This document shows, one piece after another, positions 27,291 through 35,645 of a DNA stretch of 64,000 bases. Every line of letters starts with the position of its first letter. Positions within the stretch are counted from its first letter, which is position 1. A program made the translations under genes and the position numbers. The stretch comes from GWE2-42-39 sp963662895 (GTDB taxonomy: Bacteria > Bacteroidota > Bacteroidia > Bacteroidales > Prolixibacteraceae), in the NCBI GenBank assembly GCA_963662895.1, contig OY759981.1, positions 310,001 to 374,000 on the forward strand, written 5' to 3'. The notes beneath the pieces are model-generated. The model did no database searches. It had not been told where the DNA came from and saw only the letters and a list, made by a program, of their open reading frames with translations.

Positions 27291-27862
27291 AAACCGGCTT
27301 ATATTTCGGCACGTTCAACCCCATTCACATTGGTCATCTGGTCATTGCCAATTATATGCTTGAGTTTACAGCACTCGACCAGCTCTGGTTCGTGGTAAGT
27401 CCGCAAAGTCCATACAAACAAAAACAAAGCCTGCTCGACGATTACCAACGGCTGGAACTGGTGAACCGGGCCATTGAAGACGACGACCGGATGAGGGCCA
27501 GCAATATCGAATTTAAGCTTCCCAAACCATCATATACCATCGATACCTTAACCTATCTTCAGGAAGAATATCCCAGCCACCGGTTTTCAATACTGATGGG
27601 TTCTGACAACCTGAAACATTTTCATAAATGGAAAAACTACGACCAGATTATTGAGAACCATTCAGTTCTGGTTTACCCGCGTCCGGGGTTCAGCCCTGAA
27701 AATTTTAAGGCACACAAAAACATTCATTTGGTCAATGCCCCGGTTATAGAAATATCAGCAACATTTATCCGCGAAGCGATTAAAGCCGGAAAAGACATCC
27801 GGCATTTTCTTCCTCCGGGAACGTGGAAATATATCGAGGAAATGAATTTTTACAGGAAATAA
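27287..27862 (+). CDS. nadD: Nicotinate-nucleotide adenylyltransferase
   Basis: Converts nicotinate mononucleotide and ATP to deamido-NAD, a core step of NAD synthesis. The 191-residue protein starts MKTGLYFGTFNPIHIGHLVI with the nucleotidyltransferase GTFNP-x-HxGH motif at residues 8-16, then WFVVSPQSPYK, a substrate-binding GSDNLKHFHKW, and the C-terminal ISATFIREAI (SxTxxR-type motif). Complete. Its ATG overlaps the truncated toxin stop, so it may now be translationally coupled to that remnant. Confidence 0.96.
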   Translation: MKTGLYFGTFNPIHIGHLVIANYMLEFTALDQLWFVVSPQSPYKQKQSLLDDYQRLELVNRAIEDDDRMRASNIEFKLPKPSYTIDTLTYLQEEYPSHRFSILMGSDNLKHFHKWKNYDQIIENHSVLVYPRPGFSPENFKAHKNIHLVNAPVIEISATFIREAIKAGKDIRHFLPPGTWKYIEEMNFYRK

Positions 27863-27892
27863 AATTTCAGATAATTATAATACATTACCGTT

Positions 27893-28237
27893 CTATTTGT
27901 TTCCACAGCATTTTTTATACTTCTTTCCGCTGCCACAAGGACATGGATCGTTTCTGCCTACTTTTTTTGATACAGCCTGCTGCGGAACTTCGCGGGGATA
28001 GGAAAAATTATCCCTGTCTTCATTGTACCCGGCCCATGTGTTTACTACGTCGTCGTATAATTCAAAAATGGTACAGACGTCTTTTTTGTGGTCAAAGGAT
28101 GACTCCCTGTCAAATTCCTTCACTACCATTTTATAATCTCCGCTGATTTCAAGAGAGACATATTGTTTGTCGTAAAGAGTCTTAATAAAAGGCAGAAGCT
28201 CAGACAACTGGCAATCAATTGTATCACTAACAGCCAA
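27893..28237 (-). CDS. SEC-C motif protein
   Basis: A 114-residue protein whose C-terminus is a SEC-C zinc-binding motif (GRNDPCPCGSGKKYKKCC), the same as at the end of SecA. The N-terminal 75 residues have no recognised domain; they contain LLPFIKTLYDKQYVSLEISG. SEC-C proteins outside SecA are diverse and of unknown function, perhaps binding the ribosome or SecB-like partners. Convergent with nadD. Confidence 0.75.
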   Translation of the reverse strand: MAVSDTIDCQLSELLPFIKTLYDKQYVSLEISGDYKMVVKEFDRESSFDHKKDVCTIFELYDDVVNTWAGYNEDRDNFSYPREVPQQAVSKKVGRNDPCPCGSGKKYKKCCGNK

Positions 28238-28387
28238 TTTATAATTTGCCCTTCAAAACTATAATAATTTCCTCCGTTTGTTTTACATCTTATTATACTT
28301 CTTTTGAAAAAGTTATTAATTCTAGGGGGAATAATCACTCTTAACTTTCCTTAACCTTCTTTCACCCCGCTTAACGTTATGTCGATG

Positions 28388-28486
28388 TATCTTTGTACTG
28401 TTAGCTTCATAATCAATACGCAAGACAATTTTTTTCATAGATTTGAATTTAGGGTAAAAGGGATGACAGGGGTCATCCCTTTTATT
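28388..28486 (+). ncRNA. Candidate small RNA with own promoter and terminator
   Basis: TATCTTTG at 28388-28395 is an exact -7 box; transcription would begin near 28402 and run about 85 bases to the terminator at 28456-28486. No open frame with start and stop fits inside. The stretch CGCAAGACAATTTTTTTCAT near 28420 looks unstructured. No Rfam family could be assigned by eye. Confidence 0.4.
28456..28486 (+). terminator. Strong hairpin terminator
   Basis: AAAAGGGATGAC (28456-28467) pairs perfectly with GTCATCCCTTTT (28472-28483) around loop AGGG, a 12-bp stem with flanking A and T runs that could work in both directions. No protein gene ends just before it. Confidence 0.85.
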
Positions 28487-28555
28487 TGTGTGTCATTCAG
28501 AAGATAGAGAAGGAAAAATAAAAAGAGCAGGAAGAGTGTTCAGTGTTCAGTCAGT

Positions 28556-28620
28556 AAGGAGCCATCGTTTCGTTATAGAATAAGCAGGGGGGAGAGAGAT
28601 ATTTTTTTAGGAAAGGAAAC
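28556..28620 (+). repeat. Dispersed repeat A, copy 1
   Basis: About 65 bases starting AAGGAGCCATCGTTTCGTTA and ending AGGAAAGGAAAC. The reverse complement of 43546-43609 matches it along the whole length with roughly ten differences. Open function; it is not coding in either copy. Confidence 0.75.
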
Positions 28621-28813
28621 AATGCCCGGGCTGTTTCCGCCTAAGGAGAAAAAGCGTTTAGAAAATCGATGGAGTGAGCGTTAAAAAATCTTCCCTGTTT
28701 GACGAACGCAGTGAGGAGTTTGGAAGATTTTGGCGAACGCAAACGATTTTTAGCTTTTTCTCCTCAGCGGCGGCTCTTTTTGGATCCTTTTTCCAGCTGC
28801 AGGGAAAAAGGAT

Positions 28814-28927
28814 CAGCCCGTCCGGCTTGAGGACAGTAAAAAAGGGAAATGCAATGAAACTTAATTTTTAGCTTTTGTCGGTACTAAAAAATCAGAGCTA
28901 GATAATATGCTCCACAAAAAATTAAAG
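28814..28927 (+). repeat. Dispersed repeat B, copy 1 (probably the fullest)
   Basis: Runs from CAGCCCGTCCGGCTTGAGGA to CCACAAAAAATTAAAGT. An inverted copy lies at 38694-38811, and the last 30 bases recur in inverse form at 39089-39116. This copy shares parts with both of the others, so it looks closest to the parent sequence. Confidence 0.75.
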
Positions 28928-29306
28928 TGATCCATAAAAAGGGCCCCAGACATTGATGCCGGCGCCCTCACTTACCAATAAACATACTCCTCCCCTCCCA
29001 TCATCACCTTTTTGCAGATACTATTTATTTTAGTCATGTCTTACTTATTGTCCAGAGCCATTTTTTAAGGTTCTTTGCTTTATACAATTTACAAAAGGGA
29101 TAAGTCAAAAGGAATACACAACAACCGTATTAGCCGGATTGTCAGCTATTATATAACACATTCCAATAAATTAAAAGGTCAACCACAGAATATTATTCAG
29201 AATAAAAAATAAATACGCTTATTGCTTACAATCCGAAAGTTGTCAAATTTTATTCTTTATAAAATAAAACGCATATTTGTAATACTGAACTTTGAACTGA
29301 ACAGTT

Positions 29307-31682
29307 ATGCGATCAGGCAAATATATATTTCCAGTCTTTATTGGTTTACTGATTATTTCACTCCCGGCTATTGTTTCCTGTTTAAACAAAAAAACAAAAC
29401 AGTCGGCAGAATCAGACTTCTCGGGTTCGGAATCGTGTATCGAATGTCACGAACGTTTTTACCAATTATGGTCGACCTCGAATCACGGCCTGGCTATGCA
29501 GCCCATTACCAGCGATTTCATTGCTGACAAAATCACGCCCGGACAGGATGAAATTTTCATGGAGGAAGCATATTATAAAGCAATTGCTGAAGACAGCCTG
29601 CTTTTTATACAGGAACGGAAAAACGGTTCGGTAAAAAAATATGAAGTTTTATGGGCATTGGGAGGGAAAAATGTATATTATTTTCTGACCCCCTGGAAAG
29701 GAGGACGCCTGCAAACCCTGCCTCTGGCCTATAATGTACATACCAAACAATGGTACAACAACCCGGAATCGGCCATCCGGCATTTCCCGAACATGACGGT
29801 TACAGATGAAGCATTGAGCTGGACCGACCTTCAGTATACTTTTAATACTTCGTGCTATAGTTGCCATGTAAGCCAGTTACGCAACAATTTCGACCTTGCA
29901 GCAAACACTTACGAAACTCACTGGAAAGAACCGGGCATCAACTGTGAGACCTGTCATGGCCCCAGTGCCGAACATGTGCGGGTCTGCCGCAAAGCCGGCA
30001 AAGACAATGTTCCTTCCGATTTAAAGATCATCAGTACCAGGGTATTTACACCTGAACAACATAATGCAAGTTGTGCCCCTTGTCATGCAAAAATGATCCC
30101 GATCACTTCTTCATACATGCCAGGTGACCGGTATTTCGACAATTACGACCTGACCACGCTGGAAAGTACTGACTTTTATCCCGACGGTCGCGACCTGGGA
30201 GAAAACTACACCTATACTACCTGGAGCATGAGCCCATGCGCCATTTCAGGTGAATTACACTGTGTTACCTGCCATACTTCAAGCGGGAGGTACCGTTTCA
30301 AAAGCGAGGTGAATGCCGAGGGCAACAAGGCTTGTGCAAGCTGTCATAAGGAAAATGCCGAACATGTTGACAAACACTCGCACCACCCGCTTACGGAACA
30401 GAGCCCGCAATGTATCGATTGCCACATGCCCATGACCACGTTCGGCCATATGAACCGCAGCGACCATTCGATGCGCCCGCCTATGCCTTCGGCTACCATT
30501 AAGTTTGGTTCGCCCAATGCCTGTAACATTTGCCATACCGACAAAACTCCGAAATGGGCCGACAAGCAGGTACGGTCGTGGCACAAGGATGATTACCAGG
30601 CCGCAACACTGTATGTCGGAGGTCTTGTTGACGATGCCAGAAATCAAAAGTGGAAACGGATGGACAAAATGCTGAAAGCTATCTCGACCAGTAAATATGG
30701 TGATGTTTTCACCAATTCGCTCATCCGGCTCCTGTTCAACTACAATGGTGCTGAAAAATATCCGGTACTGATTGCAGCAATCAACCATCCGTCGCCGTTG
30801 GTTCGCAGTTCTGCAGTTAATGGGCTCCTGGGGAACCGTTCGGACGAAGTAAAAAACGCCTTGCTGAAAGCTGCAAAAGATTCCATCAGGCTGGTCCGGC
30901 TGGCTGCGGCTTCGTCGTTGTCGGTTTTTCCACGCGAAGAATTTAATGCTACCGATATTATTCTGGTTGACCAGGTAAACAAGGAATACGAGGAATCGCT
31001 GGTTACACGTCCCGATTCATGGAGCGCCTATTACAACCTGGGCAATTATTACCAAAATATGGGGAAACCCGACCAGGCGCTGACTTCGTACGAAACAGCA
31101 CTGAAATTACACCCGGAAGCATTCATGCCATTGGTAAACAGCAGCTTTTTGTATTCGGTAAACGGCAATCCGGTCAAAGCCGGGGAATACCTGAAAAAAG
31201 CACTGGAACTGGAACCTGACAATGAAGCAGCGAACCTTAATTATGCGCTTCTGACGGCTGAAATGAACAAGATGAACGAGTCGGAAAAAGCATTCCGCAA
31301 AGTATTGGAACACAACAAAACAAATACGACTGCCCTTTACAATTTAAGCATCATCGTTTCGAAATGGAATCTGGATGAAGCCTGCCAGTTAAGCCGCCGG
31401 GCGATGGAAGCTGCCCCCGGTGACCCTAAATTTGGTTATACATACGCATTTTTTCTGAATCAAAACAAAAAGACGTCTGAGGCTGTTTCTGTATTGAAAA
31501 AAATTATCGAAAACCAGCCCGCACACTTAAATTCAGTATTCCTGCTGGGAAATATCTACCTGCAGTCAGGCAACAAGGCAAAAACGCTTGATCTTTATGA
31601 AAAAGCACTGAAATCGGCCGGTAACGATCAGCAAATGACGGCACAGATCCGGCAGGCCATTCAACAGGTAAAATCCATGTAG
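29307..31682 (+). CDS. Octaheme c-type cytochrome with TPR repeats
   Basis: A 791-residue exported protein; the signal sequence ends in IVSC (Cys25), so it is probably a lipoprotein. Eight CxxCH heme sites are visible: CIECH (44-48), CYSCH, CETCH, CAPCH, CVTCH, CASCH, CIDCH and CNICH, with extra histidines able to serve as axial ligands. The second half has a HEAT-like segment (LVRSSAVNGLLGNRSDEV) and at least five TPR units (NLGNYYQNMGKPDQALTSYE and similar). It resembles cytochrome c-554/multiheme TPR proteins of Bacteroidota. It likely moves electrons outside the inner membrane; partner reductase genes are not nearby. Confidence 0.88.
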   Translation: MRSGKYIFPVFIGLLIISLPAIVSCLNKKTKQSAESDFSGSESCIECHERFYQLWSTSNHGLAMQPITSDFIADKITPGQDEIFMEEAYYKAIAEDSLLFIQERKNGSVKKYEVLWALGGKNVYYFLTPWKGGRLQTLPLAYNVHTKQWYNNPESAIRHFPNMTVTDEALSWTDLQYTFNTSCYSCHVSQLRNNFDLAANTYETHWKEPGINCETCHGPSAEHVRVCRKAGKDNVPSDLKIISTRVFTPEQHNASCAPCHAKMIPITSSYMPGDRYFDNYDLTTLESTDFYPDGRDLGENYTYTTWSMSPCAISGELHCVTCHTSSGRYRFKSEVNAEGNKACASCHKENAEHVDKHSHHPLTEQSPQCIDCHMPMTTFGHMNRSDHSMRPPMPSATIKFGSPNACNICHTDKTPKWADKQVRSWHKDDYQAATLYVGGLVDDARNQKWKRMDKMLKAISTSKYGDVFTNSLIRLLFNYNGAEKYPVLIAAINHPSPLVRSSAVNGLLGNRSDEVKNALLKAAKDSIRLVRLAAASSLSVFPREEFNATDIILVDQVNKEYEESLVTRPDSWSAYYNLGNYYQNMGKPDQALTSYETALKLHPEAFMPLVNSSFLYSVNGNPVKAGEYLKKALELEPDNEAANLNYALLTAEMNKMNESEKAFRKVLEHNKTNTTALYNLSIIVSKWNLDEACQLSRRAMEAAPGDPKFGYTYAFFLNQNKKTSEAVSVLKKIIENQPAHLNSVFLLGNIYLQSGNKAKTLDLYEKALKSAGNDQQMTAQIRQAIQQVKSM

Positions 31683-31727
31683 GATAAGGTCATAACCCAA
31701 TTATCTTTGAAAATACTTCTTTTATTC

Positions 31728-31757
31728 TTCGGGGTAATTCAATTATTCCCCGGAAAT
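31728..31757. terminator. Possible bidirectional terminator
   Basis: CGGGG and CCCCG arms around an AT-rich centre, lying between the convergent cytochrome and GT2 genes. The stem is short and imperfect. Confidence 0.35.
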
Positions 31758-31758
31758 C

Positions 31759-32802
31759 TCAGCCCTTTCCCTGATAAAATTCCAAATCACTGAAACGTTT
31801 TTTCTTTTTCAGGTAAAAATTAAGGATAATACTTTTTCTGAACATTTCCGGGTGTAACTTCCTGGTCAGAATATCCGGCTGTGCTTTCCTCTTTTGCCGG
31901 AGAGATGACAAATTCCTGTAAAAACTGAGATAAGCCCGGATCACGCTAAAAAAGCCACGGACATTGCCTTCAAGCAACAAACGGAACGCGGCAACCCCAT
32001 CAAAAAACATCCGTATCAACATGGTTCCGCATAACTTACCGGAAGGCAGGTTCTTGTAAAGCAGGCTTAAATTATTTCTGAAATTGAGATATAATTTTCG
32101 CGGATTTCCGTAAGGCAGGCTACCCCCACCGAGATGATACACTTTACTTCCGGGGCAAAAAACCACCCGGTATCCCATGTTCCTGATACGCCAGCAAAGG
32201 TCAATCTCTTCCATGTGGGCCCAAAAATCAGGATCGAAACCGCCGGCACGATGAAACACTTCGGCACGAATGACCAGACAAGCGCCACTACCCCAAAAAA
32301 TATCACAAAGCTGATCGTACTGACCTTCATCCTTTTCCATAACATCCAGTATCCGGCCACGGCAAAACGGGAAGCCGTACCGGTCGATAAAACCGCCTGC
32401 AGCACCGGCATATTCAAACGTATCTTTTTCGTGATAACTTAAAATCTTTGGCTGAACAGCAGCAATTGTCCCGTCTTTATCAAGCAGATCAATAACCGGT
32501 TGCAACCATCCTTCCGAAAGTTCTACATCCGAGTTCAGAATCACATAGTAATCAGCATCGATTTGCTGCAAGGCTTCGTTGTAACCTTGGGCAAACCCGT
32601 AATTCTGCCCCAAAACTAAAATCTCAGATTGCGGAAATTCTTTTCTGAGCAGATTAACCGACATATCGGTCGAACCATTATCAGCAACAATAACCCGGGT
32701 GCCGGGTAAACGGCTGTGTTCAATCACGGAAGGAAGAAATTGCGGTAATAGTTTCTCTCCGTTCCAATTCAGTATAACAATCGCTGTTTTTAATCTGCTC
32801 AT
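31759..32802 (-). CDS. Glycosyltransferase family 2
   Basis: A 347-residue GT-A glycosyltransferase of the rhamnosyl/N-acetylglucosaminyl type. It has the N-terminal AIVILNWNGEKLLPQFLPSV, nucleotide-sugar site VIVADNGSTDMSV, the DxD-like ILNSDVELSEGWLQP, and a C-terminal EEIDLCWRIRNMGYRVVFCP followed by VYHLGGGSL. No transmembrane helices are clear, though the C-terminus is basic and may sit on the membrane. It starts 8 bases after the hypothetical gene upstream and is likely co-transcribed with it and suhB. Confidence 0.88.
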   Translation of the reverse strand: MSRLKTAIVILNWNGEKLLPQFLPSVIEHSRLPGTRVIVADNGSTDMSVNLLRKEFPQSEILVLGQNYGFAQGYNEALQQIDADYYVILNSDVELSEGWLQPVIDLLDKDGTIAAVQPKILSYHEKDTFEYAGAAGGFIDRYGFPFCRGRILDVMEKDEGQYDQLCDIFWGSGACLVIRAEVFHRAGGFDPDFWAHMEEIDLCWRIRNMGYRVVFCPGSKVYHLGGGSLPYGNPRKLYLNFRNNLSLLYKNLPSGKLCGTMLIRMFFDGVAAFRLLLEGNVRGFFSVIRAYLSFYRNLSSLRQKRKAQPDILTRKLHPEMFRKSIILNFYLKKKKRFSDLEFYQGKG

Positions 32803-32809
32803 CGGTCTT

Positions 32810-33280
32810 TCAGGGAAGGATAATACCAGCTATAATCTTTGCCAGTGTCTCATTATCTAAGGATTCGAGTATCTTGCTGACTTTCTCTTTTTTTGCCGGA
32901 TCACCGGACTGCATCACGCCCCGAAGCTCCTTTATCTGTTTCCCGGTTAATTCCTCTTCAAGCAGGCCCCATGCTTTGGTTTCTTCCCGTTCCCTTTCAG
33001 GAATACCAAATTGCTGCAGCGAAGCAATGGCCGCTTCCAGTATTTCTTTAGCCTGAATAAGTACCGGGTTTGCCGGTTTGCCGGCCCCGGAAACATCGCG
33101 AAGGCTCCAGCTCGAATAATCGTATTTCAGTTCACGGATCATCTTTACCACCGAGCTGTCTTTCCCGAAAATCTGTTCGAGATATATTTCCGTGTGGTTT
33201 TTCCAGGCTTCCAGATCGAATTTTTTATCGTCCAGGCGTTCAATCAGTTCTCGAAGTAATGCAATTTCTTTTTCGGCCAT
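32810..33280 (-). CDS. Hypothetical helical protein (156 aa)
   Basis: I do not recognise a family. The protein starts MAEKEIALLRELIERLDDKK, is rich in Glu, Lys and Leu, has no signal peptide or membrane segment, and appears largely helical. It includes a phrase (ELKYDYSSWSLRDVSG) that may form a loop. It lies between suhB and a GT2 gene on the same strand with only 8 bases to the latter. Confidence 0.7.
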   Translation of the reverse strand: MAEKEIALLRELIERLDDKKFDLEAWKNHTEIYLEQIFGKDSSVVKMIRELKYDYSSWSLRDVSGAGKPANPVLIQAKEILEAAIASLQQFGIPEREREETKAWGLLEEELTGKQIKELRGVMQSGDPAKKEKVSKILESLDNETLAKIIAGIILP

Positions 33281-33342
33281 AACAGGTAGTTTTTCCTGTA
33301 AAGTTAAAAGTTATCGCACAGTAATCAATAAGGTTTAAGTAT

Positions 33343-34140
33343 TTAATCTTTTCCCAGATATTTATTTACAATACTGTAGAATTCGTTAAAATAACGATCG
33401 TTTGAAGCAACAATCTCGCTCCCGAAAATATAATTATTGCCCCCGTTAAAATCGCAAACTTTACCACCGGCCTGTTTCAGGATAATAGTACCGGCAGCCA
33501 CATCCCAGGCATGGAGGGCATGTTCGTAAAACGCTTCAAACCGTCCGGCAGCCACATACACCAGATCGGTAGCAGCAGAGCCTAAACGGCGCAAACCATG
33601 TGAATTACGCATGAAATAATCCATTGCTTCCATGTAATGCTTCAATTTAGAAAAATCGTAATACGGGAAACCAGTGGCCACCAGGGCATCGCTGGTTGTC
33701 GATGCTGCAGAAACGCTTATTTCATGTCCGTTGCAATATGCCTTGCTGCCTTCCCACGCGAAAAACATTTCGTCGAGACTGATTTCATACACTACCCCCA
33801 GGACAACCTCGGTTTCTCTCATCAGACCAATACTTACCGCGAAAGGCGAAAGGCCGTGAATGTAATTGGTTGTTCCGTCCAGAGGGTCGATCACCCAACG
33901 GTATTTTTCACCTGATTCACCGGCTGTACCTTCTTCGGCAATAAAACCCGAGCCCGGCAGAATATCTTTCAACCCACTTATGATCCGTTTTTCGGAAGTC
34001 TTGTCCACATAGGTCACAAAATCCGATTTGCCTTTAACGATAACATCTTCGTGTGTGAACTTTTGCCGTTCTTCAGCAATGAAACGCCCCGTTTCGCGGG
34101 CAATATCCTGTACCTGAAAACAAAGTTTTTTCAAATCCAT
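33343..34140 (-). CDS. suhB: Inositol monophosphatase family protein (SuhB-like)
   Basis: Mg2+-dependent sugar phosphatase of 265 residues. Metal-site motifs are all present: EEGTAGE (near 67-73), DPLDGTTNYIHG (near 85-96) and HAWDVAAGTIILKQAGG (near 212-228). In Bacteroidota these enzymes dephosphorylate inositol-1-phosphate or related sugar phosphates; SuhB of E. coli also acts in rRNA antitermination. It is the first gene of the suhB/hypothetical/GT2 run. Confidence 0.9.
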   Translation of the reverse strand: MDLKKLCFQVQDIARETGRFIAEERQKFTHEDVIVKGKSDFVTYVDKTSEKRIISGLKDILPGSGFIAEEGTAGESGEKYRWVIDPLDGTTNYIHGLSPFAVSIGLMRETEVVLGVVYEISLDEMFFAWEGSKAYCNGHEISVSAASTTSDALVATGFPYYDFSKLKHYMEAMDYFMRNSHGLRRLGSAATDLVYVAAGRFEAFYEHALHAWDVAAGTIILKQAGGKVCDFNGGNNYIFGSEIVASNDRYFNEFYSIVNKYLGKD

Positions 34141-34246
34141 CGTGTATCATTCAAAGTGTGAATGGCAAAAGTAAGAAAAATGAAATGATACAGGCAGAAG
34201 GGGCCGGAATAACAGGAAATAAATAACCATTTGGCAATAGAAACAA

Positions 34247-35548
34247 TCAAACAAGAATTCCTTTCACATGCCCGTTGGGAAGTATTTCAACCAATCTGAC
34301 TTTTCGAATCTGATTGAAAAGGTCTGGTGAATATTTGGTTTCAACTTTTATATAGTTTTCGGTAAAACCCAGGCTGCTGCTTTTGTCTTTCATTTCCTCG
34401 AAAAGAACGGTTTGTTCCGTTCCCAGATGATTTTCGTAGAAATTACGAAGTTTCTTTTCTGAAAGGTTGATCAACTTATGAGTGCGTATTTTACGTACAC
34501 TGGCAGGAACTACCGGAGTAATAGACAATGCGCGGGTTCCCGGCCTTTCGGAATAGGGAAAAACATGAAGTTCGGATACATCCTGTTCCTGAATGAAATA
34601 ATAGGAATCCAGGAAATATACTTCGGTTTCGCCGTTCGTTCCGGCAATAAGGTCAACGCCAATGAAAGCATGAGGCATTTCCGCTTTAATTTTTTGTACA
34701 CGGCTGGCAAAAACTTCACGCTGGTATTTACGTTTCATCAACTTCAACACCTCGTTGGACCCCGACTGTAACGGCAGATGAAAATGCGGCATTATTTTTC
34801 CGGAACGGGCCACGAATTCGATGATTTCATCTGTCAGCAAATCAGGCTCGACAGAAGAAATCCGTATCCGCTGCAACCCGTCCACTCCATCAAGCGATTT
34901 CACAAGAGCGATGAATGTTTCCCCTGTACTTTTGCCAAAATCGCCAATATTAACGCCTGTCAGGATGATTTCCCCGGCGCCTTTAGCAACAGCTTCTTCG
35001 GCCTTTTTCACAGTATTGGCAATGGTATCGTTACGGCTTCTCCCACGGGCAAACGGTATTGCGCAATAAGTACAGTAATAATCGCAACCATCCTGAACTT
35101 TCAGAAATGTGCGGGTACGGTCGCCAAATGAAAACGCATGAAAATAACTCCTGATATTCTTAGGTTCCTTAACGAGGACAACGGGTTTCTCCGGTTTTTT
35201 CAAATCACCGATCAATTCAATCATCCGGGATTTATCTTCGGCCCCGATAATATAATCAAGGCCATTGATTGCACGCAAAACGTCCGGCTGCAACTGGGCA
35301 TAGCACCCTGTTACAACTACCACAGCATCGGGGTTGGTACGAATGGCGCTGCGAATAATATTACGGCTTTTTTTATCACCTTCGGCTGTAACCGTGCACG
35401 AATTCACTACATACACATCGGCCTTTTGCCTGAAACCGACACGCATGAAACCAGCTTCTTCGAAGCGTCGTGCAATACTCGAAGTCTCTGAAAAATTGAG
35501 TTTACAACCCAGTGTATAAAATGCAGCTTTTTTCTCCTTAAAATCCAT
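34247..35548 (-). CDS. mtaB: tRNA t6A37 methylthiotransferase MtaB
   Basis: Radical SAM enzyme that adds a methylthio group to N6-threonylcarbamoyladenosine 37 of tRNA. I place the start at the ATG at 35548 (MDFKEKKAAFYTLGCKLNFS); upstream ATGs at 35557 and 35593 add residues not expected in the family. The N-terminal UPF0004 domain carries cluster cysteines in LGCKLN, VVNSCTVT and GCYAQ; the radical SAM CxxxCxxC is in DGCDYYCTYCAIPFARG; LDGVDGLQRIRISSVEPDLL follows; a TRAM-like end is present. Complete. Confidence 0.93.
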   Translation of the reverse strand: MDFKEKKAAFYTLGCKLNFSETSSIARRFEEAGFMRVGFRQKADVYVVNSCTVTAEGDKKSRNIIRSAIRTNPDAVVVVTGCYAQLQPDVLRAINGLDYIIGAEDKSRMIELIGDLKKPEKPVVLVKEPKNIRSYFHAFSFGDRTRTFLKVQDGCDYYCTYCAIPFARGRSRNDTIANTVKKAEEAVAKGAGEIILTGVNIGDFGKSTGETFIALVKSLDGVDGLQRIRISSVEPDLLTDEIIEFVARSGKIMPHFHLPLQSGSNEVLKLMKRKYQREVFASRVQKIKAEMPHAFIGVDLIAGTNGETEVYFLDSYYFIQEQDVSELHVFPYSERPGTRALSITPVVPASVRKIRTHKLINLSEKKLRNFYENHLGTEQTVLFEEMKDKSSSLGFTENYIKVETKYSPDLFNQIRKVRLVEILPNGHVKGILV

Positions 35549-35645
35549 CAATGCCATTCTGATTGTCAGGCTGCAAAAGTAAAAAATATACATTTATAAA
35601 AGAAAATCCGGGCTTCAACCTTAAAAGATTTCCATTATTGAAGAT

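Larger units (their letters stand above)
28238..29306. other. 1.07-kb gene-free region with sRNA candidate and dispersed repeats
   Basis: No convincing protein gene. It contains a -7 box and strong terminator outlining a candidate small RNA (28388-28486), dispersed repeat A (28556-28620) and repeat B (28814-28927). The open frame at 28674-28871 ends in a segment also encoded by the repeat B copy near 38.8 kb, so it is part of the repeat and not a gene. The remaining 380 bases before the cytochrome gene are AT-rich and unremarkable. Confidence 0.6.

Noticed and set aside
28674..28871. Plus-strand frame of 65 codons in the 28-kb gap
   Set aside because: Its end is encoded by dispersed repeat B and the same phrase appears in the inverted copy at 38.8 kb, so it is repeat-derived.
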